Source: Chloroflexi bacterium UBA4730
GTDB taxonomy: Bacteria > Chloroflexota > Limnocylindria > P2-11E
DNA length: 64,000 nt
NCBI GenBank assembly: GCA_002404155.1
Contig: DHJC01000015.1
Span: forward strand, 25,565-89,564
Direction: 5' to 3'
Under the pieces are notes generated by a model, which was not told the origin of the DNA, made no database searches, and saw only the letters and a program-made list of their open reading frames with translations. Below, piece after piece: positions 8,965-16,972 of the stretch. Both the position numbers and the translations under genes were made by a program. How positions within the stretch are numbered: position 1 is the first letter of the stretch; the number at the start of each line of letters is the position of its first letter.

Positions 8965-9810
8965 TCACAGGCCGGTGATGATCTTTTGGCCCGCAGGGCT
9001 CTTGATGAAGTCAAGGAACGCCTTGATCGCCGGCTTGACCTTCGTGGGATCCCCGTTCGTCGTCATGTAGCTCACCTTCGAGATCTTCCAGGTGCCGTTG
9101 TTGAGGTTCGCGAGCGTGGGCTGGGCCCCATCCATGCCGATGAGCTTCATCGTCGTGTCCTTCAGGTTCTTCGCCGAGAGCGTGACCGTGCCGATGGAGC
9201 CCTTGAACGCGCCGAGGGCCTTGATCGTGTCGGCCGACTCGAAGATCTCCTGCACGTCAGCGGAGTACGCCGGCGTCGCGGAGCCCCAGACATACGACTC
9301 GATCGTCGTGCGCGTGGAGCTCGCGGCCTCGCGGCGGAAGGCCTTCACCGGGCCGGCAGTGCTGCCGACTTCGGACCAGTCCTTGATCTGACCGGCGTAC
9401 ATATTCGCGGTCTGGTCCGTGGTCAGATTCGTGATCGGGTTCGCCGCGTTCACCGCCATCGCGCTGCCGGTGATACCAATCGGGGTGAGCGTGATCTTTG
9501 GCTCGGTCGACCGCAGGTCGCGGCCGATGTAGCCAAAGTCGACGTCACCGGTGCTCACGTTGACGACGCTCGTCTCGGTGTCGATGTCGTTCAGCTGGAA
9601 GTTGACGCCAGGGTGTAGCCGCGAGAACGCCGTGATGAGGGCCGTCATTTGCGGGTTGGCGCCGTTCGCGCCGGACGCGACGTAGTCGCCTGCCAGCGGG
9701 TCCTTGGTCTTCGCCGGCGTCGGCAGGACCGACCCGCCGGTGCACGCGCCGAAGACGAGTAGCGCCGCGATCAGGATCCCAACTCCCCGTCCCCACTGCC
9801 GGATATCCAA
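8965..9810 (-). CDS. PstS-like phosphate-binding lipoprotein
   Basis: A 281-residue substrate-binding protein of the PstS type. The N-terminal signal ends in the lipobox LVFGAC, so it should be lipid-anchored outside the membrane. Family features include the early glycine/serine block (YVASGANGAN), DVDFGYIGRDLRSTEP, the AMAVNAANPITNL strand and a C-terminal KAFLDFIKSPAGQKII. An upstream TTG at 9828 is in frame, but the TTG at 9810 has GGAGG seven bases before it and is preferred. No PstC, PstA or PstB genes follow; instead a sensor kinase does, so it may act as a sensing rather than an uptake protein. Confidence 0.8.
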   Translation of the reverse strand: MDIRQWGRGVGILIAALLVFGACTGGSVLPTPAKTKDPLAGDYVASGANGANPQMTALITAFSRLHPGVNFQLNDIDTETSVVNVSTGDVDFGYIGRDLRSTEPKITLTPIGITGSAMAVNAANPITNLTTDQTANMYAGQIKDWSEVGSTAGPVKAFRREAASSTRTTIESYVWGSATPAYSADVQEIFESADTIKALGAFKGSIGTVTLSAKNLKDTTMKLIGMDGAQPTLANLNNGTWKISKVSYMTTNGDPTKVKPAIKAFLDFIKSPAGQKIITGL

Positions 9811-9956
9811 GACGTCGCCTCCAACCAATTACTTCGCCAATTACGTCGCGTAGACCGTCAGATGCTCCGCCAGGCGATGTAGGTCGGCATCCCTCAACCG
9901 AGGGAAGCACGGGTGAGAAAACGGCCGATTTGCGTACAGAACCGGCGTCAGATTGG

Positions 9957-9962
9957 TAGAAT
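9957..9962 (+). promoter_or_regulatory. candidate -10 box for tRNA-His
   Basis: TAGAAT (five of six matches to the sigma-70 -10 consensus) 31 bases before the tRNA gene. The only -35-like hexamer, TTGCGT at 9930-9935, is too far away (21 bases). Confidence 0.45.
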
Positions 9963-9993
9963 GGGCTCTCCACGGCGTTCGGCCAGGCGACGC

Positions 9994-10065
9994 GGAGGCG
10001 CTGGTGTAATGGCAGCACAAGAGGTTGTGGACCTCTTTGTCGGGGTTCGAAACCCCGGCGTCTCC
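9994..10065 (+). tRNA. tRNA-His (anticodon GTG)
   Basis: The cloverleaf can be folded by eye: acceptor GAGGCGC with GCGTCTC, D arm GTGT...GCAC, anticodon stem AGAGG/CCTCT around the loop TTGTGGA (anticodon GTG), a 4-base variable loop, and a T arm CGGGG/CCCCG around TTCGAAA. The encoded G at position -1 (9994) pairs with the C discriminator at 10065, the hallmark identity element of tRNA-His. CCA is not encoded. It is a single-copy plus-strand gene between two minus-strand genes. Confidence 0.97.
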
Positions 10066-10131
10066 CAGAAAAGGAGCAACGGCCACTGCCGCGGGCGCGG
10101 TGCCGTCGCCCCGATCGGCAGGATCAGCCTG

Positions 10132-10590
10132 CTATTCGCGGGGCGGCGAATACTCCGACAGCTGGACCAAAAATGGACGCGTGCGTCCGGGCTGAACTGT
10201 CAGGGGCTCGGGAAGGCCCGGCCTGGCGAACACCGGGACTCGTAGGCCGTGGAGTCGTTCGGTCCGGCGCTCCCATTTGGTGCCGCAGACCGGACACGCG
10301 AACGGACCGTCGGGCATGCGTTCGCCGTGCCTGAGGAGGATCTTCGCGCAGCAGCGCTCCACGCTCGGCTCGTGACCGTCCTTGGCGGCGAGGTACGGGA
10401 ATGACGACTCGGGCCCGGTCCGCTCGCGCCGCACGAATGCGCGCCCGTCGCCGCGCGTGAAGGTGGCGCGCGCGGTCTTCTGCCACGCGGTCCCGTCCTC
10501 GGGACAGCTGAAGCGCGCGCCGTCGGCATAGAAGCCGCCCCACTCGATGATCCAGTCCTCGCAGCAGTCTGCGAGGATCACGCGATCCAT
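10132..10590 (-). CDS. Cys-rich protein of unknown function
   Basis: A 152-residue protein that I do not recognise. It carries five short Cys or Cys-Cys motifs (ADCCEDW, SCPEDG, RCCAKI and a C-terminal ACPVCGTKW), which suggest one or two zinc-binding sites; the last resembles half of a zinc ribbon. There is no signal peptide or membrane segment. Its ATG at 10590 lies inside the end of the ornithine carbamoyltransferase gene (13-base overlap), so the two are probably co-translated. The frame extends upstream only as an Arg-rich shadow of that gene. Confidence 0.65.
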   Translation of the reverse strand: MDRVILADCCEDWIIEWGGFYADGARFSCPEDGTAWQKTARATFTRGDGRAFVRRERTGPESSFPYLAAKDGHEPSVERCCAKILLRHGERMPDGPFACPVCGTKWERRTERLHGLRVPVFARPGLPEPLTVQPGRTRPFLVQLSEYSPPRE

Positions 10591-11507
10591 CTGAGCACCG
10601 CCTTCTGCGCGTGGAGCCGGTTCTCGGCCTGATCGAACACCGCGCTCCGCGGTCCGTCGATCACGTCGTCGGTGATCTCTTCGCCGCGATGCGCCGGCAG
10701 GTCGTGGAGCACGATCACATCGGCCTTTGCGTTCGCGAGGAGCTCGCGGTTCACCTGGAAGCCCTGGAACGCGCGGCGGCGGCGCTCGTACTCCTGTTCC
10801 TGGCCCATGCTCGTCCACACGTCGGTGTACACGACGTCGGCGTCGCGCACCGCGGCGATCGGATCCGCGCCGTACGTGATACGCGCACCCGTGGACCGCG
10901 CGACGCCTTCGGCGAGCTCGCGGTAACGGGCGAGCGGTTCGAAGCCGGCGGGCGACGCGACCCGCAGCGTCATCCCGGTCTTCGCCGCGGCGAGGATGAG
11001 CGAGTGGGACACGTTGTTCCCGTCGCCGACGTACGCCGCGACGACGCGGTCGAGCCGGCCCTTGCGCTCGCGGATCGTGAAGATGTCGGCGAGCCCCTGG
11101 CAGGGGTGCGACAGATCGGAGAGGCCGTTGATCACAGGGACCGCGGAAAACTTCGCGAACTCCTCGAGCGTCTCGTGCGAGAACGTCCGCAGGACGACGA
11201 CATCCACGTAGCGGCTGACGACGCGCGCCACGTCGGACACGCTCTCGCGCCGGCCGAGGCCGACCTCCTGCGGGGAGAGGTACGAGCTGTGCCCGCCGAG
11301 GTCGCGCATCGCGACGTCGAAGCTGAGACGCGTTCGGAGGCTCGGCTTCTCGAAGATCATCGCGAGCGCGCGGCCGCGCAGCGGCGCGTCGTGCGGGATC
11401 GGGTCGCGCTTCAACGCGTCGGCGTCGTCCAGAATCGCGGTCAGCTCCGCCGGGGAGAGGTCGGCGAGCGACAGGAAGTGACGGACGCGGGTGGCGACCG
11501 ATGTCAC
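10578..11507 (-). CDS. argF: ornithine carbamoyltransferase
   Basis: A 309-residue enzyme that transfers the carbamoyl group from carbamoyl phosphate to ornithine, giving citrulline in arginine synthesis. The carbamoyl-phosphate loop is EKPSLRTRLSF, the HPCQ motif is present in LSDLSHPCQGLAD, and the SMG loop is in DVWTSMGQEQEY. The usual ornithine-site HCLP motif reads HDLPAHRGEE, so the conserved Cys is Asp. The GTG at 11507 overlaps the stop of yvcK (GTGA). An open frame continues further upstream but is Arg-rich and out of family. No other arginine-synthesis gene is adjacent. Confidence 0.9.
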   Translation of the reverse strand: MTSVATRVRHFLSLADLSPAELTAILDDADALKRDPIPHDAPLRGRALAMIFEKPSLRTRLSFDVAMRDLGGHSSYLSPQEVGLGRRESVSDVARVVSRYVDVVVLRTFSHETLEEFAKFSAVPVINGLSDLSHPCQGLADIFTIRERKGRLDRVVAAYVGDGNNVSHSLILAAAKTGMTLRVASPAGFEPLARYRELAEGVARSTGARITYGADPIAAVRDADVVYTDVWTSMGQEQEYERRRRAFQGFQVNRELLANAKADVIVLHDLPAHRGEEITDDVIDGPRSAVFDQAENRLHAQKAVLRWIA

Positions 11508-12529
11508 TGAACGGCCCGGAGCCGCGGCCGCTGCTCGGCGAGCAGCGCGATGAGCGCTGACGCGAGGCGCGTGGCGTCGTGACGGATGGTGTCCTGCTTG
11601 CGCCAGAGCTCGCGCGGGCCGCTCCACTTGTCGATCACCGGGGCGGTGACCACCCGCACCCCCAGAGCCTCGATGCGCGCGATCTCGCCGGCGGTCGGGT
11701 CGAGGTACCGCATCCCCTGCTCGGCGTGATGATCGCGTAGGTGCGGCGGCGGCGGGTCGTCGTTCAGGAGGGCCACGTCGAGTCCGCTCCCGCCGAGGTA
11801 GTCGAGCACCGCGGCGGCGTGCCCGGAGAGGCTCACGTCGTCGGTCTGGCCAGGCTGGGTCGTCGTGTTGGCGACGTACACGACCAGGCCCCGCGCCTCG
11901 CTGATGGCCCGCGCGATCTCCGGCACCAGCAGGCACGCGCACACGGTCGTGTACAACGATCCGGGTCCGAGGGTGATGAGGTCTGCCCGCTCGATCGCCT
12001 CGCACGTCCCCTCGGCCGCCTTCACGTCGGCGTCGCGGAGGAAGATCCGCTCGATGCGCGCCTTGCCCTCACCCCGCACGTTCACCTCTTCTTCGACCAC
12101 GCTGCCGTCGGCAAGCTTCGCGCAGAGGTGCGTGTTGTAGAGCGTCACCGGCAGCACCTTGCCGCGGATCTGCAGGAGGCGCGCGGCCTCTTCGACGGCA
12201 CGGAGGAACGAGCCCTCCTGCTGCGCCAGGGCCGCGAGGAACAGGTTGCCGAACGCCATGCCGTTCAATTCGATGCTCTTGTCGGTCTCGAACCGGTGGC
12301 TGAACAGCTTGCGAAGGACCGGATCGCCCTCGGCGAGGACGGCGATGGCGTTCCGGATGTCGCCCGGAGCCGGCACGTCGAGCGCGATGCGGACCTTCCC
12401 GGTCGACCGGCCTGAATCTGTCACCGCGATGATCCCGGTGATGTCGTCGGTATGGGCGCGCAATCCGGCCATCGCCGTGGGCGCGCCGAGCCCGCCGCCG
12501 AGGCAGACCACGCGCAATTGCTGGGTCAC
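11504..12529 (-). CDS. yvcK: YvcK/CofD-like protein
   Basis: A 341-residue protein of the YvcK family, which binds UDP-sugars and is linked to cell-wall synthesis and growth on gluconeogenic carbon. It begins with the glycine-rich nucleotide loop VCLGGGLGAPTAMAGL and then has the family blocks VTDSGRSTGKVR, PGDIRNAIAVLA, LITLGPGSLYTTV and VVYVANTTTQPGQT. The length is normal. YvcK usually lies beside rapZ and whiA; neither is seen here, and it is instead coupled to argF. The start is the GTG at 12529. The divergent interval to 12638 must hold promoters for both directions. Confidence 0.92.
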   Translation of the reverse strand: MTQQLRVVCLGGGLGAPTAMAGLRAHTDDITGIIAVTDSGRSTGKVRIALDVPAPGDIRNAIAVLAEGDPVLRKLFSHRFETDKSIELNGMAFGNLFLAALAQQEGSFLRAVEEAARLLQIRGKVLPVTLYNTHLCAKLADGSVVEEEVNVRGEGKARIERIFLRDADVKAAEGTCEAIERADLITLGPGSLYTTVCACLLVPEIARAISEARGLVVYVANTTTQPGQTDDVSLSGHAAAVLDYLGGSGLDVALLNDDPPPPHLRDHHAEQGMRYLDPTAGEIARIEALGVRVVTAPVIDKWSGPRELWRKQDTIRHDATRLASALIALLAEQRPRLRAVQ

Positions 12530-12637
12530 ATCGCGAATGTTGGCAGATATCCAACGGACCGCCCCCTATCCATGCGCGTCACCCTGCCGGGGGAGGCGAT
12601 CGGCGGATGCCGCATTCATGATCCCGCAGACGTGCAG

Positions 12638-13577
12638 ATGCGCAAGCTGACTTCCACCATCCGCGACGCCGCCCCGTGGCTCGGGTTGACGGCCGTGATC
12701 GGCCTCGTCGACTACTTCACGCCATCGGCCTACGCGTTCGCGTCGATCTACTTCATCCCGATCTTCCCCGCAGCCTGGCGCTCGCGCGCCGTCGGCTTCA
12801 TCGTTGCCGCGGCATCGAGCTTCGCCTGGATCTACTGCGACTACGTCCAGCGGCCGGTCGACCGACGACACGGCGCAGATCTGGAACTACACGACCCGGA
12901 TCGTCGTGTTCGTCCTTGCGGTGATCCTGGCCTCGATCCTCCAACGCGAGCAGCACCGCATCGGCGACCTCGACCGCCAGCGCCGCAGCCTGCTGACCTT
13001 GCTCGAGCATGAGGTACCGGGACCGCTCCGGGAGCTCGCGACCGAGCTTCGCGGCCTGCGCGGCGTGGCGCCCCAGGTGACCGACCGCCTCACGAAGCGC
13101 GCCGAGCAGCTGGTGTTCCTGTCCGACGACCTCGCCTCGCTGGGCGAGCTCGAGGCCAGCGGCCTCCATCTCGAGAAGCGCGCGACGAACGTCGTCGAGA
13201 TGGTCCACGAGCTCCGCGCGGGCGCGACGGATCGCCAGCACGTCGTGCTCACCGTGCCGGTCGCGCCCGTTCGCGTGAACGCCGACCCCGATCGGCTGCG
13301 GCAAGCGCTCGACGCGATGTTCCGCGAAGTGAGCGCGACGGCCGACTCGGTGAGCGTCGACTGCCGTACCGAAAAGGGCTCGGTCGCGATCTCCATCGGC
13401 AGCGCGAACATGTCCATGCCGTCGAGCGCGGCGACGCTCGTGCGCGCCGACGACCCCGCCGTCGGCGCACGCACGCAGCTCGCCCGCGTTCTCTTGGCCG
13501 CGCACGGCGGCACGCTCTTCGGCGCCCGCGAAGCAGCGGGCCGCGGCCAGCGATTGATCGCGAGATTGCCGATCTAA
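12638..13577 (+). pseudogene. membrane histidine-kinase-like gene with a frameshift
   Basis: Two overlapping frames together make one kinase-like protein. The first, from the ATG at 12638, gives three hydrophobic segments (LGLTAVIGLVDYF, AFASIYFIPIFPAAW, AVGFIVAAASSFAW). Near 12846-12850 the coding signal moves to the next frame (dropping one C from a CC there would give DYVSGRSTDD), continuing with a fourth segment (IVVFVLAVILASIL), a coiled coil, an H-box-like LEHEVPGPLREL and a weak ATPase region (ADPDRLRQALDAMF). The stop is at 13577. The fault may be a real mutation or an assembly error. Even repaired, the ATP lid motifs are poor. Confidence 0.6.
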
Positions 13578-13595
13578 CTAGCGCATCATCTGCCC

Positions 13596-14039
13596 ATGCG
13601 TCGCCACATCCCCTCGTGGGCCGTCCAGTTCACCGTTGGCATCGCCCTCGTCCTGATCGCGATCGGCATCTTCGCCGCGCTCCTAGGCGCCGCGGTGCGA
13701 GGGCCCACCGCGTTCTTCGACGAGCTTGGCAAGAGCGTCGCGCGCCTCGCGCCGCAGCCGCAGCCGGCCATCCGCGATGACGGCCAGCTGAAAGTGCTGA
13801 TCAACGCCATGCCGGACGGGAAGCTCCAGGTCGGCTCGATCGTCGAGGACCAGAACGAGGTCGTGTTCACAGTGACCGCTCCCCGATCCGCGGTGCGCGC
13901 GGCGGTGAAGCCCGGCGACGAGCTCCGGATCGGGCGCGACGGGAACGTCGAGATCGTCCCCACGGGTATCCCCGGCGTGCTCGACCAGCTGCAGCGGACC
14001 ATCGAGGATCTCAAGAAGCGGTTCTTCGGCGGCCCCTGA
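13596..14039 (+). CDS. small membrane-anchored protein of unknown function
   Basis: A 147-residue protein with one N-terminal hydrophobic segment (FTVGIALVLIAIGIFAALLG, about residues 12-31) and a soluble remainder of beta-rich appearance. It ends in a basic helix (LDQLQRTIEDLKKRFFGG). No known domain is recognised. It starts 18 bases after the frameshifted kinase gene and is followed by a strong hairpin, so it could be the last gene of a two-gene unit. Confidence 0.65.
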   Translation: MRRHIPSWAVQFTVGIALVLIAIGIFAALLGAAVRGPTAFFDELGKSVARLAPQPQPAIRDDGQLKVLINAMPDGKLQVGSIVEDQNEVVFTVTAPRSAVRAAVKPGDELRIGRDGNVEIVPTGIPGVLDQLQRTIEDLKKRFFGGP

Positions 14040-14048
14040 CGAACAGAA

Positions 14049-14072
14049 CGGCCGCCCCGAAGGGGGCGGCCG
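14049..14072. terminator. strong GC hairpin, probably a bidirectional terminator
   Basis: A perfect 10-base-pair stem (CGGCCGCCCC with GGGGCGGCCG) around a GAAG loop lies 10 bases after one stop codon and 34 bases beyond the convergent gene's stop. On the minus strand the hairpin is followed by TTCTGTTC, a weak T-rich stretch. Confidence 0.75.
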
Positions 14073-14105
14073 AAGTGTCCGAAAGAAGAGGACGCCGCTC
14101 GCTAG

Positions 14106-14300
14106 TTAGCTGGCGCGCTTGAGGGTCGCGCGCTGGGAACGGACCGCCGCAGCCTGGCGAGCGACGAGCTCACCACGCCAGGCCTTGCGGCGCTCCAGGG
14201 CGTGGTCATACCCGTGGTTATAGGAGCCGACCGCGAGGAACCCGACAACGATGATCCCAAGTGCCGTGCCGATCATCATTCCAAGGGCGAAAATCAGCAT
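14106..14300 (-). CDS. 64-residue single-span membrane protein
   Basis: A small protein with an N-terminal hydrophobic helix (LIFALGMMIGTALGIIVVGFLAVG) followed by a basic cytoplasmic tail. The ATG at 14300 has an AAAGG ribosome site at good spacing, which supports it as a real gene. The frame continues upstream only as a shadow of the ABC ATPase gene. Function unknown. Confidence 0.6.
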   Translation of the reverse strand: MLIFALGMMIGTALGIIVVGFLAVGSYNHGYDHALERRKAWRGELVARQAAAVRSQRATLKRAS

Positions 14301-14390
14301 TCCCGTCTGCCTTTCCGCGCACCCGGCGCGGTCCGTATTCCGGCTGACCGAAATGCACAGGACGTGCCACCATGGCGCCCACCGGTGGAC

Positions 14391-15107
14391 GTGCAGGTCG
14401 CGGTCGAGGCTCGCGACGTCCGCAAACGTTTCGGTTCTGTAACGGCGCTGGACGGACTGACGCTCACGGTCAGCCGGGGAGAGATCTACGGGCTGCTGGG
14501 CCCGAATGGGTCGGGGAAGACGACGTTCATCCGGACCCTCGCCGGCCTGCTCCGCCCGGACGGCGGCGACGTCCACATCTTCGGGGCGCTGCCGCGGGCC
14601 GCGGTATCGAGCGGTGCCGTCGGGTACATGACCCAGGCGGCGGCGCTCTACGGCGAGCTTTCGGTCGATGAGAACCTCCGGTTCTTCGCGGCCCTCGAGG
14701 GCGTGACCGACGTGGGCGCCCACGTCGAAGACGCCCTCCGCCGCGTCGACCTCCTCGACCGCCGGAGGTCGACCGTGAGCACGCTCTCGAGCGGCATGCG
14801 CACCCGGGTGTCCCTTGCCGCGACGCTTCTCCATCAGCCGCGGCTGCTCCTCCTCGACGAGCCCACCGTCGGCGTCGACCCTGCGCTACGCCGGGAGTTC
14901 TGGGAGCATTTCCGCTCGCTCGCGGCCTCCGGCGTGACGATTCTCGTCTCGAGTCACGTGATGGACGAAGCCTCCCGCTGTGATCGGCTCGGGCTGATCC
15001 GGGCGGGCCGGCTCCTCGCGGAAGGGACCGCACGCGAGCTTGTCGCGCGCGCGGGGACGAGCGACCTCGAGAGTGCGTTCCTCGCGCTGTCGGCGGCGCC
15101 GGCGTGA
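14391..15107 (+). CDS. ABC transporter ATP-binding subunit (ABC-2 exporter type)
   Basis: A 238-residue ATPase. Walker A is GLLGPNGSGKTT, the Q-loop region VGYMTQAAALYG, the signature LSSGMRTRVSLAATL (one Gly of LSGGQ is Ser), Walker B LLLLDEPTVGVDP and the switch His in SSHVMDEA. The GTG at 14391 is chosen because the family fold starts at once (VAVEARDVRKRFG). It is coupled to the permease gene by a GTGA overlap. The pair resembles drug, lipid or polysaccharide exporters of the ABC-2 class; the substrate is unknown. Confidence 0.93.
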   Translation: MQVAVEARDVRKRFGSVTALDGLTLTVSRGEIYGLLGPNGSGKTTFIRTLAGLLRPDGGDVHIFGALPRAAVSSGAVGYMTQAAALYGELSVDENLRFFAALEGVTDVGAHVEDALRRVDLLDRRRSTVSTLSSGMRTRVSLAATLLHQPRLLLLDEPTVGVDPALRREFWEHFRSLAASGVTILVSSHVMDEASRCDRLGLIRAGRLLAEGTARELVARAGTSDLESAFLALSAAPA

Positions 15108-16153
15108 GCCTCCACCGTGCGGGCGCCGTCGCCAGGCGCATCGTCCTGCAGTTCCGCCGCGACCGGCGTTCGCTTGCGCTGCTCTTCGTCGCGCCGATGG
15201 TCGTGCTCACCCTCGTCGGCGTGCTCTGGGGATCCGCGGCGACGAACACGGTTCGCGTCGTTGCAGCCGGTGATGTCGACCCGCAGGTCTTGGAGGCGCT
15301 GCGCGGTACGGAGATCCAGCTCAGCGCGTTGGACCGCGATGCGGCGCTCGAGGAGCTCAGGGCCGGTCACGCGGATGCGATGATCGAGATCGCCGACAAC
15401 GCCGCGACGGTCACGGTCGAGGGCTCGGATCCGACGCGGACCGCGGCGATCGTGGGGCAGGTCGAGGGAGCGCTCATCCACCTCATCCTCGACGTACCCC
15501 TCACCGCGTTCGTGAAGGTGAGCTATCTGTACGGCGGGCCGGACTACTCACTCCTCGACTACCTGGCACCGGTGCTCATCGCGGTGTTCGCGTTCTTCTT
15601 CATCTTCCTGCTGTCGACGGTCTCGTTCCTCCGGGAGCGAACGAGCGGCACGCTCGAGCGGCTCCTCGCCACGCCGCTCACCCGCGGCGAGCTCGTGGCG
15701 GGCTACATGGGCGGCTTCGCGCTGTTCGCGCTGCTCCAGGCGCTCGTCATCCTCGCGTTCACCGTGTTCGTGCTGAAGGTGCAGTACCGCGGCAACCTCG
15801 CCACCATCTTCATCGTCGAGGCCGTCCTGGTGATCGGGGCGGTGTCGCTCGGCCTCGCGATCTCGGCGTTCGCCCGGAACGAGCTGCAGGCCGTCCAGTT
15901 CGTCCCGCTCGTGCTGCTCCCGCAGGTCTTCCTCTCGGGGTTTCTCGTGCCGGTCGACCAGCTCAGCGACGTGCTGCGGGCGATCTCGGCCGTGCTCCCG
16001 CTCACGTACGCGAACGAAGCGCTGCGCTCGGTGATGGTGAAGGGCTACGCCCTGACCGATCCGCTCATCCTGCGGGACATCGGGATCCTGGCTGCGTTCG
16101 CGCTGCTCATGGCCGTTGCCGCCGTCCTGTCCATCCGCCGCGAGGTCGCGTAG
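15104..16153 (+). CDS. ABC-2 type permease
   Basis: A 349-residue membrane protein with a first segment near residues 25-43, an extracytoplasmic domain of about 120 residues, and five more segments from about residue 150. The family signature RERTSGTLERLLATPLTRGELVAGY follows the second segment, and the characteristic LPQVFLSGFLVPVDQLSDVLR lies near 270. It works with the ATPase encoded upstream, probably as a homodimer. The start is GTG. Confidence 0.92.
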   Translation: MSLHRAGAVARRIVLQFRRDRRSLALLFVAPMVVLTLVGVLWGSAATNTVRVVAAGDVDPQVLEALRGTEIQLSALDRDAALEELRAGHADAMIEIADNAATVTVEGSDPTRTAAIVGQVEGALIHLILDVPLTAFVKVSYLYGGPDYSLLDYLAPVLIAVFAFFFIFLLSTVSFLRERTSGTLERLLATPLTRGELVAGYMGGFALFALLQALVILAFTVFVLKVQYRGNLATIFIVEAVLVIGAVSLGLAISAFARNELQAVQFVPLVLLPQVFLSGFLVPVDQLSDVLRAISAVLPLTYANEALRSVMVKGYALTDPLILRDIGILAAFALLMAVAAVLSIRREVA

Positions 16154-16154
16154 G

Positions 16155-16170
16155 TCCCCCTGTCGGGGGA
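16155..16170 (+). terminator. hairpin directly after the ABC exporter genes
   Basis: TCCCCC and GGGGGA pair around TGTC, two bases after the permease stop. No T tract follows. Confidence 0.4.
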
Positions 16171-16184
16171 GGGACCGGCCGCTA

Positions 16185-16354
16185 CCCGACGTACACTCGT
16201 CGAAGCTTGAGGAATGAACATGGACCCTGCGGGGTCTGGAGTCCGCCGAGGCGGTCTTGCCCGATCGCAACTCACTGCCGCGCCGTTGGCGCGGCTTTTT
16301 TGTTGTTGCCGTCGGTGTGTTCGGACCTTGGCGGAAAGAAATAGGAGGGAGCCC
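16185..16354 (+). promoter_or_regulatory. structured leader before the DUF47/PiT phosphate genes
   Basis: A TACACT box lies near 16191. After it come two small hairpins (GACCC/GGGTC and CCGCC/GGCGG) and then a strong intrinsic terminator that ends 53 bases before the DUF47 start codon. The order promoter-like box, small stems, terminator, gene fits transcription attenuation or a riboswitch, but I recognise no known aptamer. It could instead be a short independent RNA. Confidence 0.45.
16277..16301 (+). terminator. intrinsic terminator
   Basis: An 8-base-pair stem GCCGCGCC/GGCGCGGC with a GTT loop followed at once by six T residues. This is the clearest Rho-independent terminator in the window. 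It lies upstream of, not after, the phosphate operon. Confidence 0.85.
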
Positions 16355-16972
16355 ATGCGACTCTCGCTCATGCCCAAGAAGAGCATCTTCTTCACCCTGT
16401 TCAGCCAGCACGCCCAAAACGCGCTCGAAGCCGCGCAGGCATTGGAGAAGCTCGTCAGCGACTTCACGCTCCTCGAGGACAAGGTCCGCGACATCCACGC
16501 CATTGAGCACTATGGCGACAACCTCACGCATCAGATCATCCACGAGGTCAACGGAACGTTCGTGACACCACTGGACCGCGAGGACATCGTCGGTCTCGCA
16601 TCGAAACTCGACGACGTGACCGACGTCTGCTGGGATGTCGCGGAGATGATCAGCCTCTACAAGGTCACAAGCATCCGCCCCGCGGCCATCCGTCAGGCCC
16701 GTACGCTCGTGCAGGCCGCCGGTGAGGTCGTCGAGTCGCTGCGGAACCTCGAGAAGCTCGAGGGGCTCGAGCCCCACTGGATCAAGATCCACACCCTCGA
16801 GAATGAAGGCGACGCGATCTTCCGCGAAGCAGTCGCCGACCTCTTCGCCCACTCGACCGATCCGGTCGAGATCATCAAGTGGAAGGACATCTACGGGCTC
16901 ATCGAGGTCGCGATCGACCGTTGCGAGGATGTGGCGAACATCATCGAGATGATCGTGGTGAAGCACAAGTAA
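16355..16972 (+). CDS. DUF47/PhoU-like protein, partner of the PiT carrier
   Basis: A 205-residue all-helical protein of the DUF47 (YkaA-like) family, distantly related to PhoU. It starts at an ATG with AGGAGG eight bases before it. Typical blocks are FFTLFSQHAQNALEAA, HAIEHYGDNLTHQIIHEVN, TPLDREDIVGLASKLDDV and the closing IYGLIEVAIDRCEDVANIIE. Acidic pairs suggest metal binding, as in PhoU. Such proteins are nearly always encoded directly before a PiT carrier and are thought to regulate it. The stop shares one base with the next start (TAATG). Confidence 0.93.
   Translation: MRLSLMPKKSIFFTLFSQHAQNALEAAQALEKLVSDFTLLEDKVRDIHAIEHYGDNLTHQIIHEVNGTFVTPLDREDIVGLASKLDDVTDVCWDVAEMISLYKVTSIRPAAIRQARTLVQAAGEVVESLRNLEKLEGLEPHWIKIHTLENEGDAIFREAVADLFAHSTDPVEIIKWKDIYGLIEVAIDRCEDVANIIEMIVVKHK

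Noticed and set aside
9841..10086. Minus-strand frame across tRNA-His
   Set aside because: It runs through the whole tRNA gene on the opposite strand and has no homology-like features.
16185..16301. Known riboswitch class in the phosphate leader
   Set aside because: Checked by eye against the fluoride, cyclic di-GMP, mini-ykkC, cobalamin and yybP-type cores; none of their conserved loops is present.
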